DNA of 64,000 nt, from positions 6,293 to 70,292 of the forward strand of contig CAXGOB010000019.1 in NCBI GenBank assembly GCA_964011275.1. The letters are read 5' to 3'. A model generated the notes under the pieces. It saw only the letters and a program-made list of their open reading frames with translations, was not told the origin of the DNA and ran no database searches. Below, in pieces: positions 37,772 to 46,343 of this stretch (position 1 is the stretch's first letter; each line of letters begins with the position of its first letter). The position numbers and the translations under genes are program-made. This DNA comes from UBA7328 sp002471345 (GTDB lineage Bacteria; Bacteroidota; Bacteroidia; Chitinophagales; Saprospiraceae).

Positions 37772-38107
37772 ATGAATTTTAAAGCATTTTTCTTATCCAG
37801 TCTTTTCTTATTCGCCATTGCAGGAAGTGCATTTGCTAACAATGCAGATTTAACGCCTTCTAAAGATTTAGCTAAAAAAATCCAAACAGAACTCTCGAGA
37901 GTAGATTTGGACTATACTCAACTTAATGGTGAAACCTTAAAGATCAGATTTATGATCAATGAGAGACAAGAGATCATCGTTCTGAGTACAGACAACAAGA
38001 AACTTGATAATACTATCAAGGATGCGCTGAATTACGACAGGTTAGAAAGCAAGGAATTAAAGCCTTTTGAGGTATATGTGGTTCCAGTCACTTTTGAGTC
38101 AAAATAG
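37772..38107 (+). CDS. Small secreted protein, tandem copy 2 (unknown function)
   Basis: 111 aa paralog of copy 1, with four residue differences: Thr27 for Ile, Gln37-Thr38 for Lys-Ser, and Arg64 for Lys. Signal peptide ending SAFA is identical. The 3' half of the gene is almost base-for-base the same as copy 1, which points to recent duplication or gene conversion. Own leader and terminator. Function unknown. Confidence 0.85.
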   Translation: MNFKAFFLSSLFLFAIAGSAFANNADLTPSKDLAKKIQTELSRVDLDYTQLNGETLKIRFMINERQEIIVLSTDNKKLDNTIKDALNYDRLESKELKPFEVYVVPVTFESK

Positions 38108-38131
38108 AAGAATAGATAAATTCTTTTCGAG

Positions 38132-38163
38132 GCCTCTTCAACAAATGTTGGAGAGGCTTTTTT
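38132..38163 (+). terminator. Rho-independent terminator of tandem copy 2
   Basis: Eleven-pair stem GCCTCTTCAAC / GTTGGAGAGGC with an AAAT loop and a following T6 run. The stem differs from copy 1 at several positions on both arms, so base pairing has been kept while sequence changed; that is good evidence that the hairpin is functional. Confidence 0.9.
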
Positions 38164-38696
38164 AGTATATACCTTTCCTAATTATACGCGTAAAAACCTA
38201 ATCCTAACTCCTCTAGTAAATACTTCATTTGAGGCAATAAAGGCTATTGTCATACTTTTCCTTTTCGAGGCCATTCTCCTTTTCTCCTTTTTCATTAAGA
38301 AAAAGGTTTAGAATAATTTCTAAAAATCATTTCAACGGACTTATATTTTGAATATAAAACATTAATAATCAACACTTTATTGCCAGAGGAACATAATCTG
38401 AAGTGTAATAAAAATGCAGATCAATTAGATTTCAATTTGACAAAACCGAAATGGACAATGGAATTTACTCTACGGATAATTGGATGATTGTCAAACAATA
38501 CTGAGCCAAATATTATAAACTTTAGATCTTTTGATTTCATTAGTCCACTATATAGATTCATTTAATCCAAAATTTACTTGGACTCATCGAAACAGTGTAA
38601 CATCAGAGATTTATTCACGTTTTATTTACAACAAGCTTTAGTCACAACCTGAAGCTTTCACAACACAATATTTTTTAAACTTTTAAAAATGTCAAC
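38164..38696. other. Spacer and leader of tandem copy 3
   Basis: 533 bp without a convincing gene. 38261-38272 reads CTTTTCGAGGCC, like the start of the cassette terminators, but no hairpin follows. The shared leader lies at the distal end: TGTAACATC 38596-38604 and AGCTTTCACAACACAA from 38653. The rest is AT-rich and unexplained. Confidence 0.55.
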
Positions 38697-39032
38697 ATGA
38701 AATTCAAAGCATTTTTCTTATTCAGTCTTTTCTTATTTGCTATCGCAGGAAGTGCATTTGCTAACAATGCAGATTTAACACCTTCTAAGGATTTAGCTAG
38801 AAAAATTAAATCTGAACTCTCGAAAGTAGATTTGGACTATACTCAACTCAATGGTGAAACCTTAAAGATCAGATTTATGATCAATGAGAGACAAGAAATC
38901 ATTGTTTTGAGCACAGACAACAAGAAACTTGATAACACTATCAAGGACGCATTAAACTACGACAGGTTGGAAGGTAAAGAACTAAAGCCTTTCGAGGTAT
39001 ATGTGGTTCCAGTCACTTTCGAATCAAAATAA
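38697..39032 (+). CDS. Small secreted protein, tandem copy 3 (unknown function)
   Basis: 111 aa, the most diverged copy: Lys2, Phe9 in the signal peptide, Arg35, a Lys for Arg before VDLDYTQ, Arg64 and Gly in LEGKELKPFE. The core IRFMINE and YVVPVTFESK are unchanged. Many base changes against copies 1 and 2 are synonymous, which indicates selection on the protein. Own leader and terminator; function unknown. Confidence 0.85.
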   Translation: MKFKAFFLFSLFLFAIAGSAFANNADLTPSKDLARKIKSELSKVDLDYTQLNGETLKIRFMINERQEIIVLSTDNKKLDNTIKDALNYDRLEGKELKPFEVYVVPVTFESK

Positions 39033-39057
39033 GAAGAATAGATAAATTCTTTTCGAG

Positions 39058-39089
39058 GCCTCTTCAGTTTTCCTGGAGAGGCTTTTTTT
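39058..39089 (+). terminator. Rho-independent terminator of tandem copy 3
   Basis: Stem GCCTCTTCAG / CTGGAGAGGC with a TTTTC loop and a T7 run, 25 bp after the stop. It ends right at the msrB stop codon on the other strand; I see no A-run before it on the plus strand, so it is unlikely to serve msrB. Confidence 0.88.
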
Positions 39090-39594
39090 ATTCTTTTATG
39101 TCCGAAGAATTTTCAAAATTCAATGAAACCGAATTAATGCAATATCTCAACCCTGTAGGTTCAGGGCCATCTGGAAACACATGTCCTAAATGACCATTAC
39201 ATCTAGCGCATAAAACCTCTACTCTTTTATACCCCACCTTATAATCCACATCTTCTGCTATATTCTCATCTTTAATAGGACTATGAAAAGATGGCCACCC
39301 AGTACCCGAAACAAATTTCGTGTCAGATTCAAACAGTGGTAATGAGCATGCTGCACATGTATATAATCCTTCTTTTTTGTTGTCCCATAAATCTCCTGTA
39401 AAAGATCTTTCAGTGCCTTTTTCTCTAAGCACATGATACTCTAAATCGGATAATTGAGCTTTCCACTCTTTTTTACTTTTTGTTATTTTTTCTATTGAAG
39501 ATTCTTTCTTATCACCTTCCATGCTTTTTTGAGCCTGGGTATTACAAGAGAGAATAACTACAGTAAAAATTAGAGAAATAAATTTCATATTCAC
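39088..39594 (-). CDS. msrB: Peptide-methionine (R)-S-oxide reductase, lipoprotein
   Basis: Reduces R-methionine sulfoxide in proteins. 168 aa; a signal peptide ends at VILSC (Cys17), so the enzyme is lipid-anchored in the envelope, unlike the cytoplasmic form. Zinc cysteines sit in CAAC and CARC, GTGWPSF and GHLGHVFPDGP are the MsrB core, and LRYCINS holds the catalytic Cys152. ATG codons at residues 1 and 3 are both possible starts. Faces the tandem array tail-to-tail. Confidence 0.96.
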   Translation of the reverse strand: MNMKFISLIFTVVILSCNTQAQKSMEGDKKESSIEKITKSKKEWKAQLSDLEYHVLREKGTERSFTGDLWDNKKEGLYTCAACSLPLFESDTKFVSGTGWPSFHSPIKDENIAEDVDYKVGYKRVEVLCARCNGHLGHVFPDGPEPTGLRYCINSVSLNFENSSDIKE

Positions 39595-39665
39595 AATTGT
39601 CTAGTGGTTAAATATTTGATTATTAACACCTTATTTCAAATTTTGTTTTTGTCTATAGAGCCAAT

Positions 39666-40631
39666 CTAAAACATTGAATCGGCAGAAGATAAGATGTTAC
39701 CATTTTTAGTATGAACAGCATAAGTAAAACCCTTGTGGATAGAATATCCACCATAGTTACCATATTTGTCCATAGCTAAAAACCCAACTTGTAAATCTTT
39801 AACAGAAGTATGTTTGTCCCTGATTCTATCGACTATTTGTCGGCATGCTTCCATTGGACTCACTCCATGACGCATAGCTTCTACCACCATGGCACTTCCT
39901 GCAGTTCTGATTACAGCTTCGCCTAATCCTGTTGCACATGCTCCTCCCACATCACCATCAAGGAAAAGTCCTGCTCCAATCAGAGGAGAATCCCCCACTC
40001 TGCCGTGCATCTTCCAAGCTGCTCCACTAGTGGTACAAGCTCCAGCCATTTTTCCATCTTTGTCAATGGCCAGCATGCTTATAGTATCGTGATTCTCTAT
40101 GTTAATTTGAGGTTGATATTCGGAGGTAGCCAGCCAATTTTCCCAATCCTTTTTAGACTTTTCTGTCAATAGGTTTTCGGTGCCAAACCCTTGTTCTAAA
40201 GCAAACTTCTTGGCTCCATCACCGACTAGCATGATGTGGGGAGTTTCTTCCATTACTTTTCTGGCCACAGATATAGGATGAACAAAATCTTTTAAAAAAC
40301 AAACAGATCCACACTGGCTGTCATGATCCATAATGCATGCATCTAAAGTAACATGACCATCTCTATCTGGGAAACCACCTATTCCCACAGTTTGTTCTTC
40401 TGGATCACCTTCAATAAGTCTCACACCTTGTTCTACTGCGTCAAGTGAACTTCCTCCATTATTTATAACTTTCCAAGCTTCTACATTTGCTCTTTCACCA
40501 AAATCCCATGTCGAAATTACTGTTGGCTCAATAGATTTATTTGTATTGACTTGTTCTGCTTTACAACTATTGGCGATTCCTATGGCTGAACCAATTACAG
40601 CAGTTTTAGTGATGAATGATCTTCTTTTCAT
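39666..40631 (-). CDS. N4-(beta-N-acetylglucosaminyl)-L-asparaginase (Ntn hydrolase)
   Basis: 321 aa glycosylasparaginase/isoaspartyl peptidase family, which self-cleaves before a threonine. The precursor cleavage site is NHDTISM with Thr183 as the new N-terminal nucleophile; GRVGDSPLIGAG (about 210-221) binds substrate and GACATGLGE follows. The N-terminus MKRRSFITKTAVIGSAIG...SC combines a twin-arginine pattern and a Cys, so Tat export and possible lipidation are likely. Substrate may be glycoasparagine from glycoproteins. It stands alone, divergent from the M20 gene. Confidence 0.94.
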   Translation of the reverse strand: MKRRSFITKTAVIGSAIGIANSCKAEQVNTNKSIEPTVISTWDFGERANVEAWKVINNGGSSLDAVEQGVRLIEGDPEEQTVGIGGFPDRDGHVTLDACIMDHDSQCGSVCFLKDFVHPISVARKVMEETPHIMLVGDGAKKFALEQGFGTENLLTEKSKKDWENWLATSEYQPQINIENHDTISMLAIDKDGKMAGACTTSGAAWKMHGRVGDSPLIGAGLFLDGDVGGACATGLGEAVIRTAGSAMVVEAMRHGVSPMEACRQIVDRIRDKHTSVKDLQVGFLAMDKYGNYGGYSIHKGFTYAVHTKNGNILSSADSMF

Positions 40632-40811
40632 ATGAATTATTATATGAACGAAAGATACAAGTAATCATGGTTTTAGCTAACAAACTTTATTTTGTCATAA
40701 ATGAATGCACAAAACAGGAGGTTGAAGCTTTATGACCTCCACAGGACTTCAGTAAATGCCTTAATATCCATTGAACTAATTTGTCTAAATTGCGCTTTCA
40801 AAAATTAGCAT

Positions 40812-42095
40812 ATGAAACTTCTAATTCTTCCAATAGCCTTTTTACTTTTCTCAAATAACCCGAAACCAATTGAGGATCTTATTGCGGATGACCTGTCTTA
40901 TTTAGTAGATTTTTATAAAGAAAGACATCAAAATCCTGAAATTTCCCTTGAAGAAAAGGAAACTGCCCTTGCTTTAGGAGCCGAGCTTAAAAAAATAGGT
41001 TTTGAAGTAACCCAAAACTTTGGTGGGCATGGAGTCGTAGGAATATATAAAAATGGTGACGGACCTATGATACTGTATCGAACTGATATGGATGCATTAC
41101 CTATGGAAGAAAAGACCGATTTGGATTATGCAAGCACAAAGTTTATCAACTACAATGGTGACAAGGCGGGCACAATGCATAGCTGTGGACATGACATGCA
41201 TATGACCTCTATGATCGGCACTGCACGTGCAATGGTCAAAATGAAAGATAAATGGAATGGAACATTAATGATGATAGGTCAACCTGCTGAGGAAATTGGT
41301 AGAGGGTCGAATCTGATGTTAAAAGCAGGGTTATATGAAAAATTTGGAGTACCCAATTATGGCATTGGACTACACTGCAGCCCTACAATTCCTGCAGGGC
41401 AACTGGGAGTTAGAGCAGGATTTAGCATGGCAAATACTGAGAGTTGCGATATTATTGTTCATGGCTTTGGAGGTCATGGTGCAGCTCCTCATATGACCAT
41501 TGATCCTGTAGTAGTAGCTAGCATGATAGTCATGGATCTTCAGACTATTGTGAGTAGAAACCTTAAACCTACCTCTTCTGCCGTGATAACTGTTGGATCT
41601 TTTAGAAGTGGTCATAAGCATAATATCATCCCAGATCAAGCTCATTTACAACTTACAATTAGAACATATGAGGAAGAAGTAAGATTAATGATCCACAAGA
41701 GAATCCAAGAAATTGCAAATGGAGTCGCGATAGCTGCTGGCCTCCCACAAGAAAAAATGCCAGAAGTAATTTTCGATGATTCATCAACACCTGCAAATTA
41801 TAACGACCCTATTCTCACTGCTGCTTTGCAAAAGTCTGCAAACGAAGCAATAGGTACAGCTAATATAATAGATGCTGAGCCACAAATGGTAGGTGAAGAC
41901 TTTAGCCGCTATGGATCTACAGAACACAAAGTTCCTACAGTACTATACTGGTTAGGCACTGTGCCCGATGAAAGAATGAAAACGGGAGATCTGCCAGGGT
42001 TGCATAGCCCTTTCTATTTCCCTGAGATTGAAAAATCATTGACAACAGCAATCAAGGTAAATACGCAAACTATGATGGATTTATTTAATGGATGA
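40812..42095 (+). CDS. M20 family metallo-amidohydrolase, secreted
   Basis: 427 aa, signal peptide about 1-14, then an M20D amidohydrolase of the N-acyl amino acid hydrolase type. Metal-site motifs YRTDMDALPM, MHSCGHDMHM and GQPAEEIG are present, along with the dimerisation-domain VHGFGGHGAAPH and a final LHSPFYFPE. A bimetal hydrolase of N-acyl or peptide bonds in the periplasm is the likely role; the substrate is not readable. Single gene. Confidence 0.94.
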   Translation: MKLLILPIAFLLFSNNPKPIEDLIADDLSYLVDFYKERHQNPEISLEEKETALALGAELKKIGFEVTQNFGGHGVVGIYKNGDGPMILYRTDMDALPMEEKTDLDYASTKFINYNGDKAGTMHSCGHDMHMTSMIGTARAMVKMKDKWNGTLMMIGQPAEEIGRGSNLMLKAGLYEKFGVPNYGIGLHCSPTIPAGQLGVRAGFSMANTESCDIIVHGFGGHGAAPHMTIDPVVVASMIVMDLQTIVSRNLKPTSSAVITVGSFRSGHKHNIIPDQAHLQLTIRTYEEEVRLMIHKRIQEIANGVAIAAGLPQEKMPEVIFDDSSTPANYNDPILTAALQKSANEAIGTANIIDAEPQMVGEDFSRYGSTEHKVPTVLYWLGTVPDERMKTGDLPGLHSPFYFPEIEKSLTTAIKVNTQTMMDLFNG

Positions 42096-42161
42096 CTCTT
42101 CATTTCAAAAAAGTCGTGCTAAGAGTTTTATCATAACCTAATATATCTGACTTTTGCAGCA

Positions 42162-43070
42162 ATGCAAGACAACAAAGTAAGAATTGGATCCCGAGGAAGT
42201 AAACTGGCATTATGGCAAGCTCATTTTTTCCAATCACTTCTTGATAAAAGAGGAATCCAAAATGAATTAAAAATCATCAAAACCAAAGGTGATCTCATTC
42301 AAAATATTGGCTTTGACAAGTTAGAGGGCAAAGGTTTTTTCACAAAAGAAATTGAAGATGCTCTATTAGCAAATCAGATTGATGTAGCTATCCATTCAAT
42401 GAAAGATTTACCAACCACACTGCCTCAAGGGCTAGTTATTGGTGGAATATCTGAAAGGGCCAATCCTGCGGATATATTAATTATTAAGAAGGAGAGAATA
42501 GTAATATCTAATCCATTAAAAATCAAAGAAGGTGGTACTATAGGAACTTCTTCTATCCGAAGAAAGGTTTTACTCAAAAATTTTCAAAAAGACATTCTCT
42601 TTAAGGACATAAGAGGGAATGTACCTACAAGAGTTCAAAAATTAGTGGATGATGATGAACTCGATGCCATAATTCTTGCTGCTGCTGGAATTGAAAGGCT
42701 AAAAATTGATCTTTCTGAACACAAAGTAATAGAGTTGAATCCCGAAGAATTTCCTTCAGCACCAGCACAGGGTGTCCTTGCATATCAATGCAGAGAAGAA
42801 GATTTAGATATGAGAAGATTATTAAAATCTATTAATTGCATGGAAACACTGTCCACTGTGAAAGTGGAAAGAAAAATTCTTAACATCATGGATGGAGGTT
42901 GCCAGCTTCCTTTAGGTGCTTACTGTAATAAAGATGCAATTGGCAACTATCATTGTTTTGCAGCATTTACGGCACATCTAGACGGCAAATTATCAAAAGT
43001 GAAGCTCTCTCAAAATACTGCATCAAACCTTGCTGAAAGAGTAGTGGAGAAGTTAAAGGAGAAGATATAA
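42162..43070 (+). CDS. hemC: Porphobilinogen deaminase (hydroxymethylbilane synthase)
   Basis: Joins four porphobilinogens into hydroxymethylbilane. 302 aa, complete. RIGSRGSKLALWQA opens the protein, HSMKDLPT and GTSSIRRK follow, and DGGCQLP contains Cys247, which carries the dipyrromethane cofactor. First of a rightward series; the next gene starts 9 bp after its stop and hemD follows. Confidence 0.98.
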   Translation: MQDNKVRIGSRGSKLALWQAHFFQSLLDKRGIQNELKIIKTKGDLIQNIGFDKLEGKGFFTKEIEDALLANQIDVAIHSMKDLPTTLPQGLVIGGISERANPADILIIKKERIVISNPLKIKEGGTIGTSSIRRKVLLKNFQKDILFKDIRGNVPTRVQKLVDDDELDAIILAAAGIERLKIDLSEHKVIELNPEEFPSAPAQGVLAYQCREEDLDMRRLLKSINCMETLSTVKVERKILNIMDGGCQLPLGAYCNKDAIGNYHCFAAFTAHLDGKLSKVKLSQNTASNLAERVVEKLKEKI

Positions 43071-43079
43071 ATTAGCAAC

Positions 43080-43682
43080 ATGTACTTAATATATGACACT
43101 GCATCTGCAGGAAAGCCCTTAACATTCAAAGCTGATATTTCTGATGCTTCAAATTGGCCGAGGTTGATGCATTTGAGTTGGATCTTATTAGGCGAGGACT
43201 TGAAGCCAATTGAAGATCACAACTACCTTATTTCACCACAAGGTTTTACTCTCACTGAAGAATTAGCTAATAATATTCATGTGGAGTTGGATCAGTTTGA
43301 TAAGAATGGGAATGATCTTGAGGAGGTCTTGAATAAGCTAAAAAAATCAAGTGAGAATGCAAAATATGTATTTGCTCATAATCTAAAATTGAATGGTTCG
43401 ATTTTAGGTGCTGAGTGCTATAGGTCTTCCATGAATAACTTTTTAGGACATATTGAGTCTTATTGCCTAATGCATGAAGCTACTTACTATTGTAAACTGA
43501 AGAATAAAAGAGGAGGTGGTTATAAATGGCCTTCTCTTCAAGAAATGCACTCTATTATTTTTAATCAAGGATTTACTCCAGCCGGTAATGCAAGAGCAGA
43601 TGTCATAGCTGCCTCTAGGTGTTTTATTGCACTTAAAAAGGCTGGAGCATTTGAAGACATCTTCTTTGATGACGAAGATTAA
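43080..43682 (+). CDS. Exonuclease-fold (DnaQ-like) protein lacking catalytic residues
   Basis: 200 aa with the DEDDh exonuclease layout but a damaged active site. Motif I reads IYDTA where DTE is expected (Asp6 kept, Glu to Ala8). Motif II reads FAHNLKLNGSILGAE where HNxxFD is expected (Asp to Asn). Motif III reads GNARADVIAASRCF where HNALADVEATARCF is expected (His to Gly, Asp kept). KWPSLQEMHSIIF matches the family otherwise. Three of five catalytic positions are lost without any stop or frameshift, so a non-catalytic role is likely. It lies between hemC and hemD, overlapping hemD by 14 bp. Confidence 0.85.
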   Translation: MYLIYDTASAGKPLTFKADISDASNWPRLMHLSWILLGEDLKPIEDHNYLISPQGFTLTEELANNIHVELDQFDKNGNDLEEVLNKLKKSSENAKYVFAHNLKLNGSILGAECYRSSMNNFLGHIESYCLMHEATYYCKLKNKRGGGYKWPSLQEMHSIIFNQGFTPAGNARADVIAASRCFIALKKAGAFEDIFFDDED

Positions 43683-44337
43683 TATATTCATATCTAGGAA
43701 TTTAGCAACAAACAGCCCATTCCATAATCTGTTGCATCCAAGAGGAATTTCAATAGAAGATCAATCTCTTTTACACTTTTCACCCATATCATTTACAGAT
43801 TTAAAATCTGAATGGGTGTTTTTTTATTCCAAGACTGGAGTAAGGTATTTTTTGGATCAAGGAGGAAGTCATAATAACAAAAAAATTGGAACATTTGGGC
43901 CCGGTACAGCTCACTTTTTCTTCGAAAGAACAAATAGGGAAGTTGATTTCATTGGTTCTGGGGAGAGAAATGATGTTGCAATAAAATTTAGGAAAGTATT
44001 AAATAATGATATGTGCCTATTCGTAGTAGGTAAGAATTCTTTGAGAAGTATTCAAAAGTCGATTAAAATTGATCAATTTCTTGAAGTTATAGTTTATGAC
44101 AATAAGCCAAAAACTAATATTGACATTAATAATCCTAATGTTGCTGTATTTACTAGCCCAATGGCTGTCCAAACTTATTTTAAAAATTACCCTCATAGAA
44201 ATCATTTGAATATAGCAATAGGGAAAACCACTTTTAAAAGTCTTTGTGATTGTGGAATCAAGAATAATCAAATTGCTGATAATCCAACAGAATCATCAAT
44301 GGCTGTAGCATTGCAATCATATTTAAATAAATTGTAA
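43669..44337 (+). CDS. hemD: Uroporphyrinogen-III synthase
   Basis: Closes and inverts hydroxymethylbilane to uroporphyrinogen III. About 222 aa from ATG 43669 (MTKINIFISRN), which overlaps the preceding stop by 14 bp; an ATG at 43627 would overlap further. The protein is divergent, as usual for HemD, but WVFFYSKTGVRYFLD, GTFGPGTAHFF and VAVFTSPMAVQTYF are the two-domain landmarks, and the position after hemC supports it. Confidence 0.9.
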   Translation: MTKINIFISRNLATNSPFHNLLHPRGISIEDQSLLHFSPISFTDLKSEWVFFYSKTGVRYFLDQGGSHNNKKIGTFGPGTAHFFFERTNREVDFIGSGERNDVAIKFRKVLNNDMCLFVVGKNSLRSIQKSIKIDQFLEVIVYDNKPKTNIDINNPNVAVFTSPMAVQTYFKNYPHRNHLNIAIGKTTFKSLCDCGIKNNQIADNPTESSMAVALQSYLNKL

Positions 44338-44348
44338 TAAGAATTGGA

Positions 44349-44356
44349 TAACTTTG
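44349..44356 (+). promoter_or_regulatory. Candidate -7 element before TMTC-like gene
   Basis: TAACTTTG, exact TAnnTTTG, 20 bp before the ATG at 44376. A TTG lies 14 bp upstream of it, too close for the usual spacing. Weak support. Confidence 0.25.
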
Positions 44357-44375
44357 TGAGCACAGTCCTTATATC

Positions 44376-46331
44376 ATGAGTACAAAGCGTAAAATCAAAG
44401 GAAAAACCAAAAAAAAGTCTAAAAAGTTAGTTAGCAACTCTTTTCAGTTTAAGTTTTGGAGAGACTTTTCTAACTGGAAATTTCTTTTACCTATTGCTCT
44501 ATTAACCTTTACTGTATTCTCACCAAGTTTGGAAAATGGTTTTGTCAATTGGGATGATGATCGCAACTTCTTTGAAAATAAGAATGTCATGGACGTTCGG
44601 GCTGAGAACATCGGTACACAGCTCGGTAAAATTTTCTCATCTGGTGTAATTGGAAACTATAACCCATTACCCATAGCCACTTTTGCTTTTGAAAAACTAT
44701 TTTTTGGATTTGAAAATCCAATGCCTTGGCATTTAAATAATATTCTTCTGCATATCCTATGTGCTTTACTTCTATTTCGGCTCATGAAATTGCTTAAACT
44801 GAGTAATCTTGCAGCTTTAGGAATCACATTGTTATTCGCCGTTCATCCTCTTAGAGTTGAGTCTGTAGCATGGATTACGGAAAGAAAAGATGTCTTATTT
44901 GGGGCATTTTATCTGGGAGCCCTCATTAATTATGTGAAGTATCACCAAAGTAAAAAACAAAAGAAATATCTGATCTGGGTATTTGTATTATTCTCTCTTT
45001 CTCTAATTTCCAAAATTCAGGCTGTGACTTTACCATTGAGTATGCTAGCTATAGACTATTGGAGAAATAGAAAGATAGGTTGGAGTTTGATAATCGAAAA
45101 GATTCCATACTTCGCGATGTCCTTAGCAATTGGGATTATAGGAATATTAGTTCTAAAAGATCAAGGATCCTTAGAATCAAATGCCACATATTCACTCTTT
45201 CAGAGATTTTTCATTGGTAGTTACTCCTATTTGATCTACTTGGTAAAAAGCATAGTTCCCTATGAAACATTACCATTATATCCATACCCTGAGACAATGC
45301 CTTGGTATATGTACGCATCTATGGCCCTAGTACCAGTATATTTTTATGGCTTTTATTATGCTTGGAAAAAAAGATATAAAGCAGTTGTATTTGGATTGGC
45401 CTTTTTTACATTTAATATTTTCTTTCTATTGCAAATACTCGGTGCCGGCCAGGGTTTTCTCGCTGATCGTTTCACATATATTGCTTTCATAGGTTTGTTC
45501 TTTATTACTGCCTACTATTTTGACCAAGTCTCAATAAAATTCCCAAAATATAGAAACATATTTTTGGGTTTTGGGGCTGCAATAATACTGGGTTATTCTT
45601 TCCTTTCATTTCAACAAAACAAAATCTGGAAAGACTCTGATACTCTTTGGAGTCACGTCTTGAAATATCATAGAAATATTACAGTCGCATGGAATAATCG
45701 AGCAAATTTTTATAGAGACCAAGGTGAAATTCCGAAGGCATTAAATGATTATTCTGAGGTAATCAGATTAGCTCCTGAGAAGTCTGGAGCATATAATAGT
45801 AGAGGCAAACTCTATTTTAACTCGTCTAATAGAAGAGATTGGCCATTGGCACAAAGTGACTATAAAAAAGCATTAAGTATAGAACCTCATAATGCGGAGT
45901 ATATGACAAACCTTGGAGCTATACATGCCAAGATGGGTGACCAAACAAATGCACTTAGATATTTCTCCAATGCTATAACAACAAATCCTGATCATGCTGT
46001 CGCGTACCTCAATCGGTCAATTATGTATCAGCAACTAAATAGGGCAGCGGATGCTTTAAGTGATATCCAAGTTTATCTCCGATTTAATCCATATCAATCA
46101 GACATTTGGTATGAATCAGGAAGATTAAAGAGAATTTTGAGAAGACCATCAGAATCTCTTGGTGATTTTAATAAAGCCATTCAGTATAATGCGAATAAAG
46201 GGATCTATTATTACGAACGATCCAAAGCTTATTATGACCTGGGTAATATTAATAATGCGAGAACTGATATGCAAAATGCAAGGCAATTGGGATATCAAGG
46301 AGAAGCATCTTATTCAGAATTATTGAGATAA
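44376..46331 (+). CDS. TMTC-like membrane protein with TPR repeats
   Basis: 651 aa. Basic N-terminus, about ten membrane helices (35-420), then TPR repeats (about 425-640) expected to face outward. FVNWDDDRNF in the first loop and HPLRVESVAWITERKDVLFGAFYL are the signatures of the bacterial relatives of TMTC O-mannosyltransferases (GT105-like, GT-C fold), where the acidic DD pair is catalytic. A role in protein O-glycosylation is plausible; the acceptor is unknown. Between hemD and recN on the same strand, 12 bp before recN. Confidence 0.85.
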   Translation: MSTKRKIKGKTKKKSKKLVSNSFQFKFWRDFSNWKFLLPIALLTFTVFSPSLENGFVNWDDDRNFFENKNVMDVRAENIGTQLGKIFSSGVIGNYNPLPIATFAFEKLFFGFENPMPWHLNNILLHILCALLLFRLMKLLKLSNLAALGITLLFAVHPLRVESVAWITERKDVLFGAFYLGALINYVKYHQSKKQKKYLIWVFVLFSLSLISKIQAVTLPLSMLAIDYWRNRKIGWSLIIEKIPYFAMSLAIGIIGILVLKDQGSLESNATYSLFQRFFIGSYSYLIYLVKSIVPYETLPLYPYPETMPWYMYASMALVPVYFYGFYYAWKKRYKAVVFGLAFFTFNIFFLLQILGAGQGFLADRFTYIAFIGLFFITAYYFDQVSIKFPKYRNIFLGFGAAIILGYSFLSFQQNKIWKDSDTLWSHVLKYHRNITVAWNNRANFYRDQGEIPKALNDYSEVIRLAPEKSGAYNSRGKLYFNSSNRRDWPLAQSDYKKALSIEPHNAEYMTNLGAIHAKMGDQTNALRYFSNAITTNPDHAVAYLNRSIMYQQLNRAADALSDIQVYLRFNPYQSDIWYESGRLKRILRRPSESLGDFNKAIQYNANKGIYYYERSKAYYDLGNINNARTDMQNARQLGYQGEASYSELLR

Positions 46332-46343
46332 GAGGAAGAATTA

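Larger units (their letters stand above)
36962..39089 (+). repeat. Tandem array of three gene cassettes
   Basis: Three imperfect direct repeats, each made of a conserved leader (TGTAACATC ... AGCTTTCACAACACAA ...), a 336 bp gene and a terminator starting TTTTCGAGGCC. Gene starts are 727 and 925 bp apart. Copies 1 and 2 differ by only a few bases over the last 140 bp of the gene and the start of the terminator; copy 3 is more diverged, largely at synonymous sites. The spacers themselves have drifted much more than the genes and the leader blocks. Extra TTTTCGAGGCC-like sequence at 38261-38272 may be a relic of another cassette. Confidence 0.85.

Noticed and set aside
36962..39089. CRISPR or insertion-sequence origin of the tandem repeats
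   Set aside because: Repeats contain full genes, spacers are hundreds of bases and variable, and there are no cas genes, transposase or terminal inverted repeats.
39058..39089. Copy 3 terminator acting for msrB as well
   Set aside because: It lies at the msrB stop, but the minus-strand side has no following T-run, so only the plus-strand direction is supported.
43627..43668. Upstream ATG for hemD
   Set aside because: The first 14 residues are translated from the end of the preceding gene in another frame and do not look like a HemD N-terminus; 43669 gives MTKINIFISRN.
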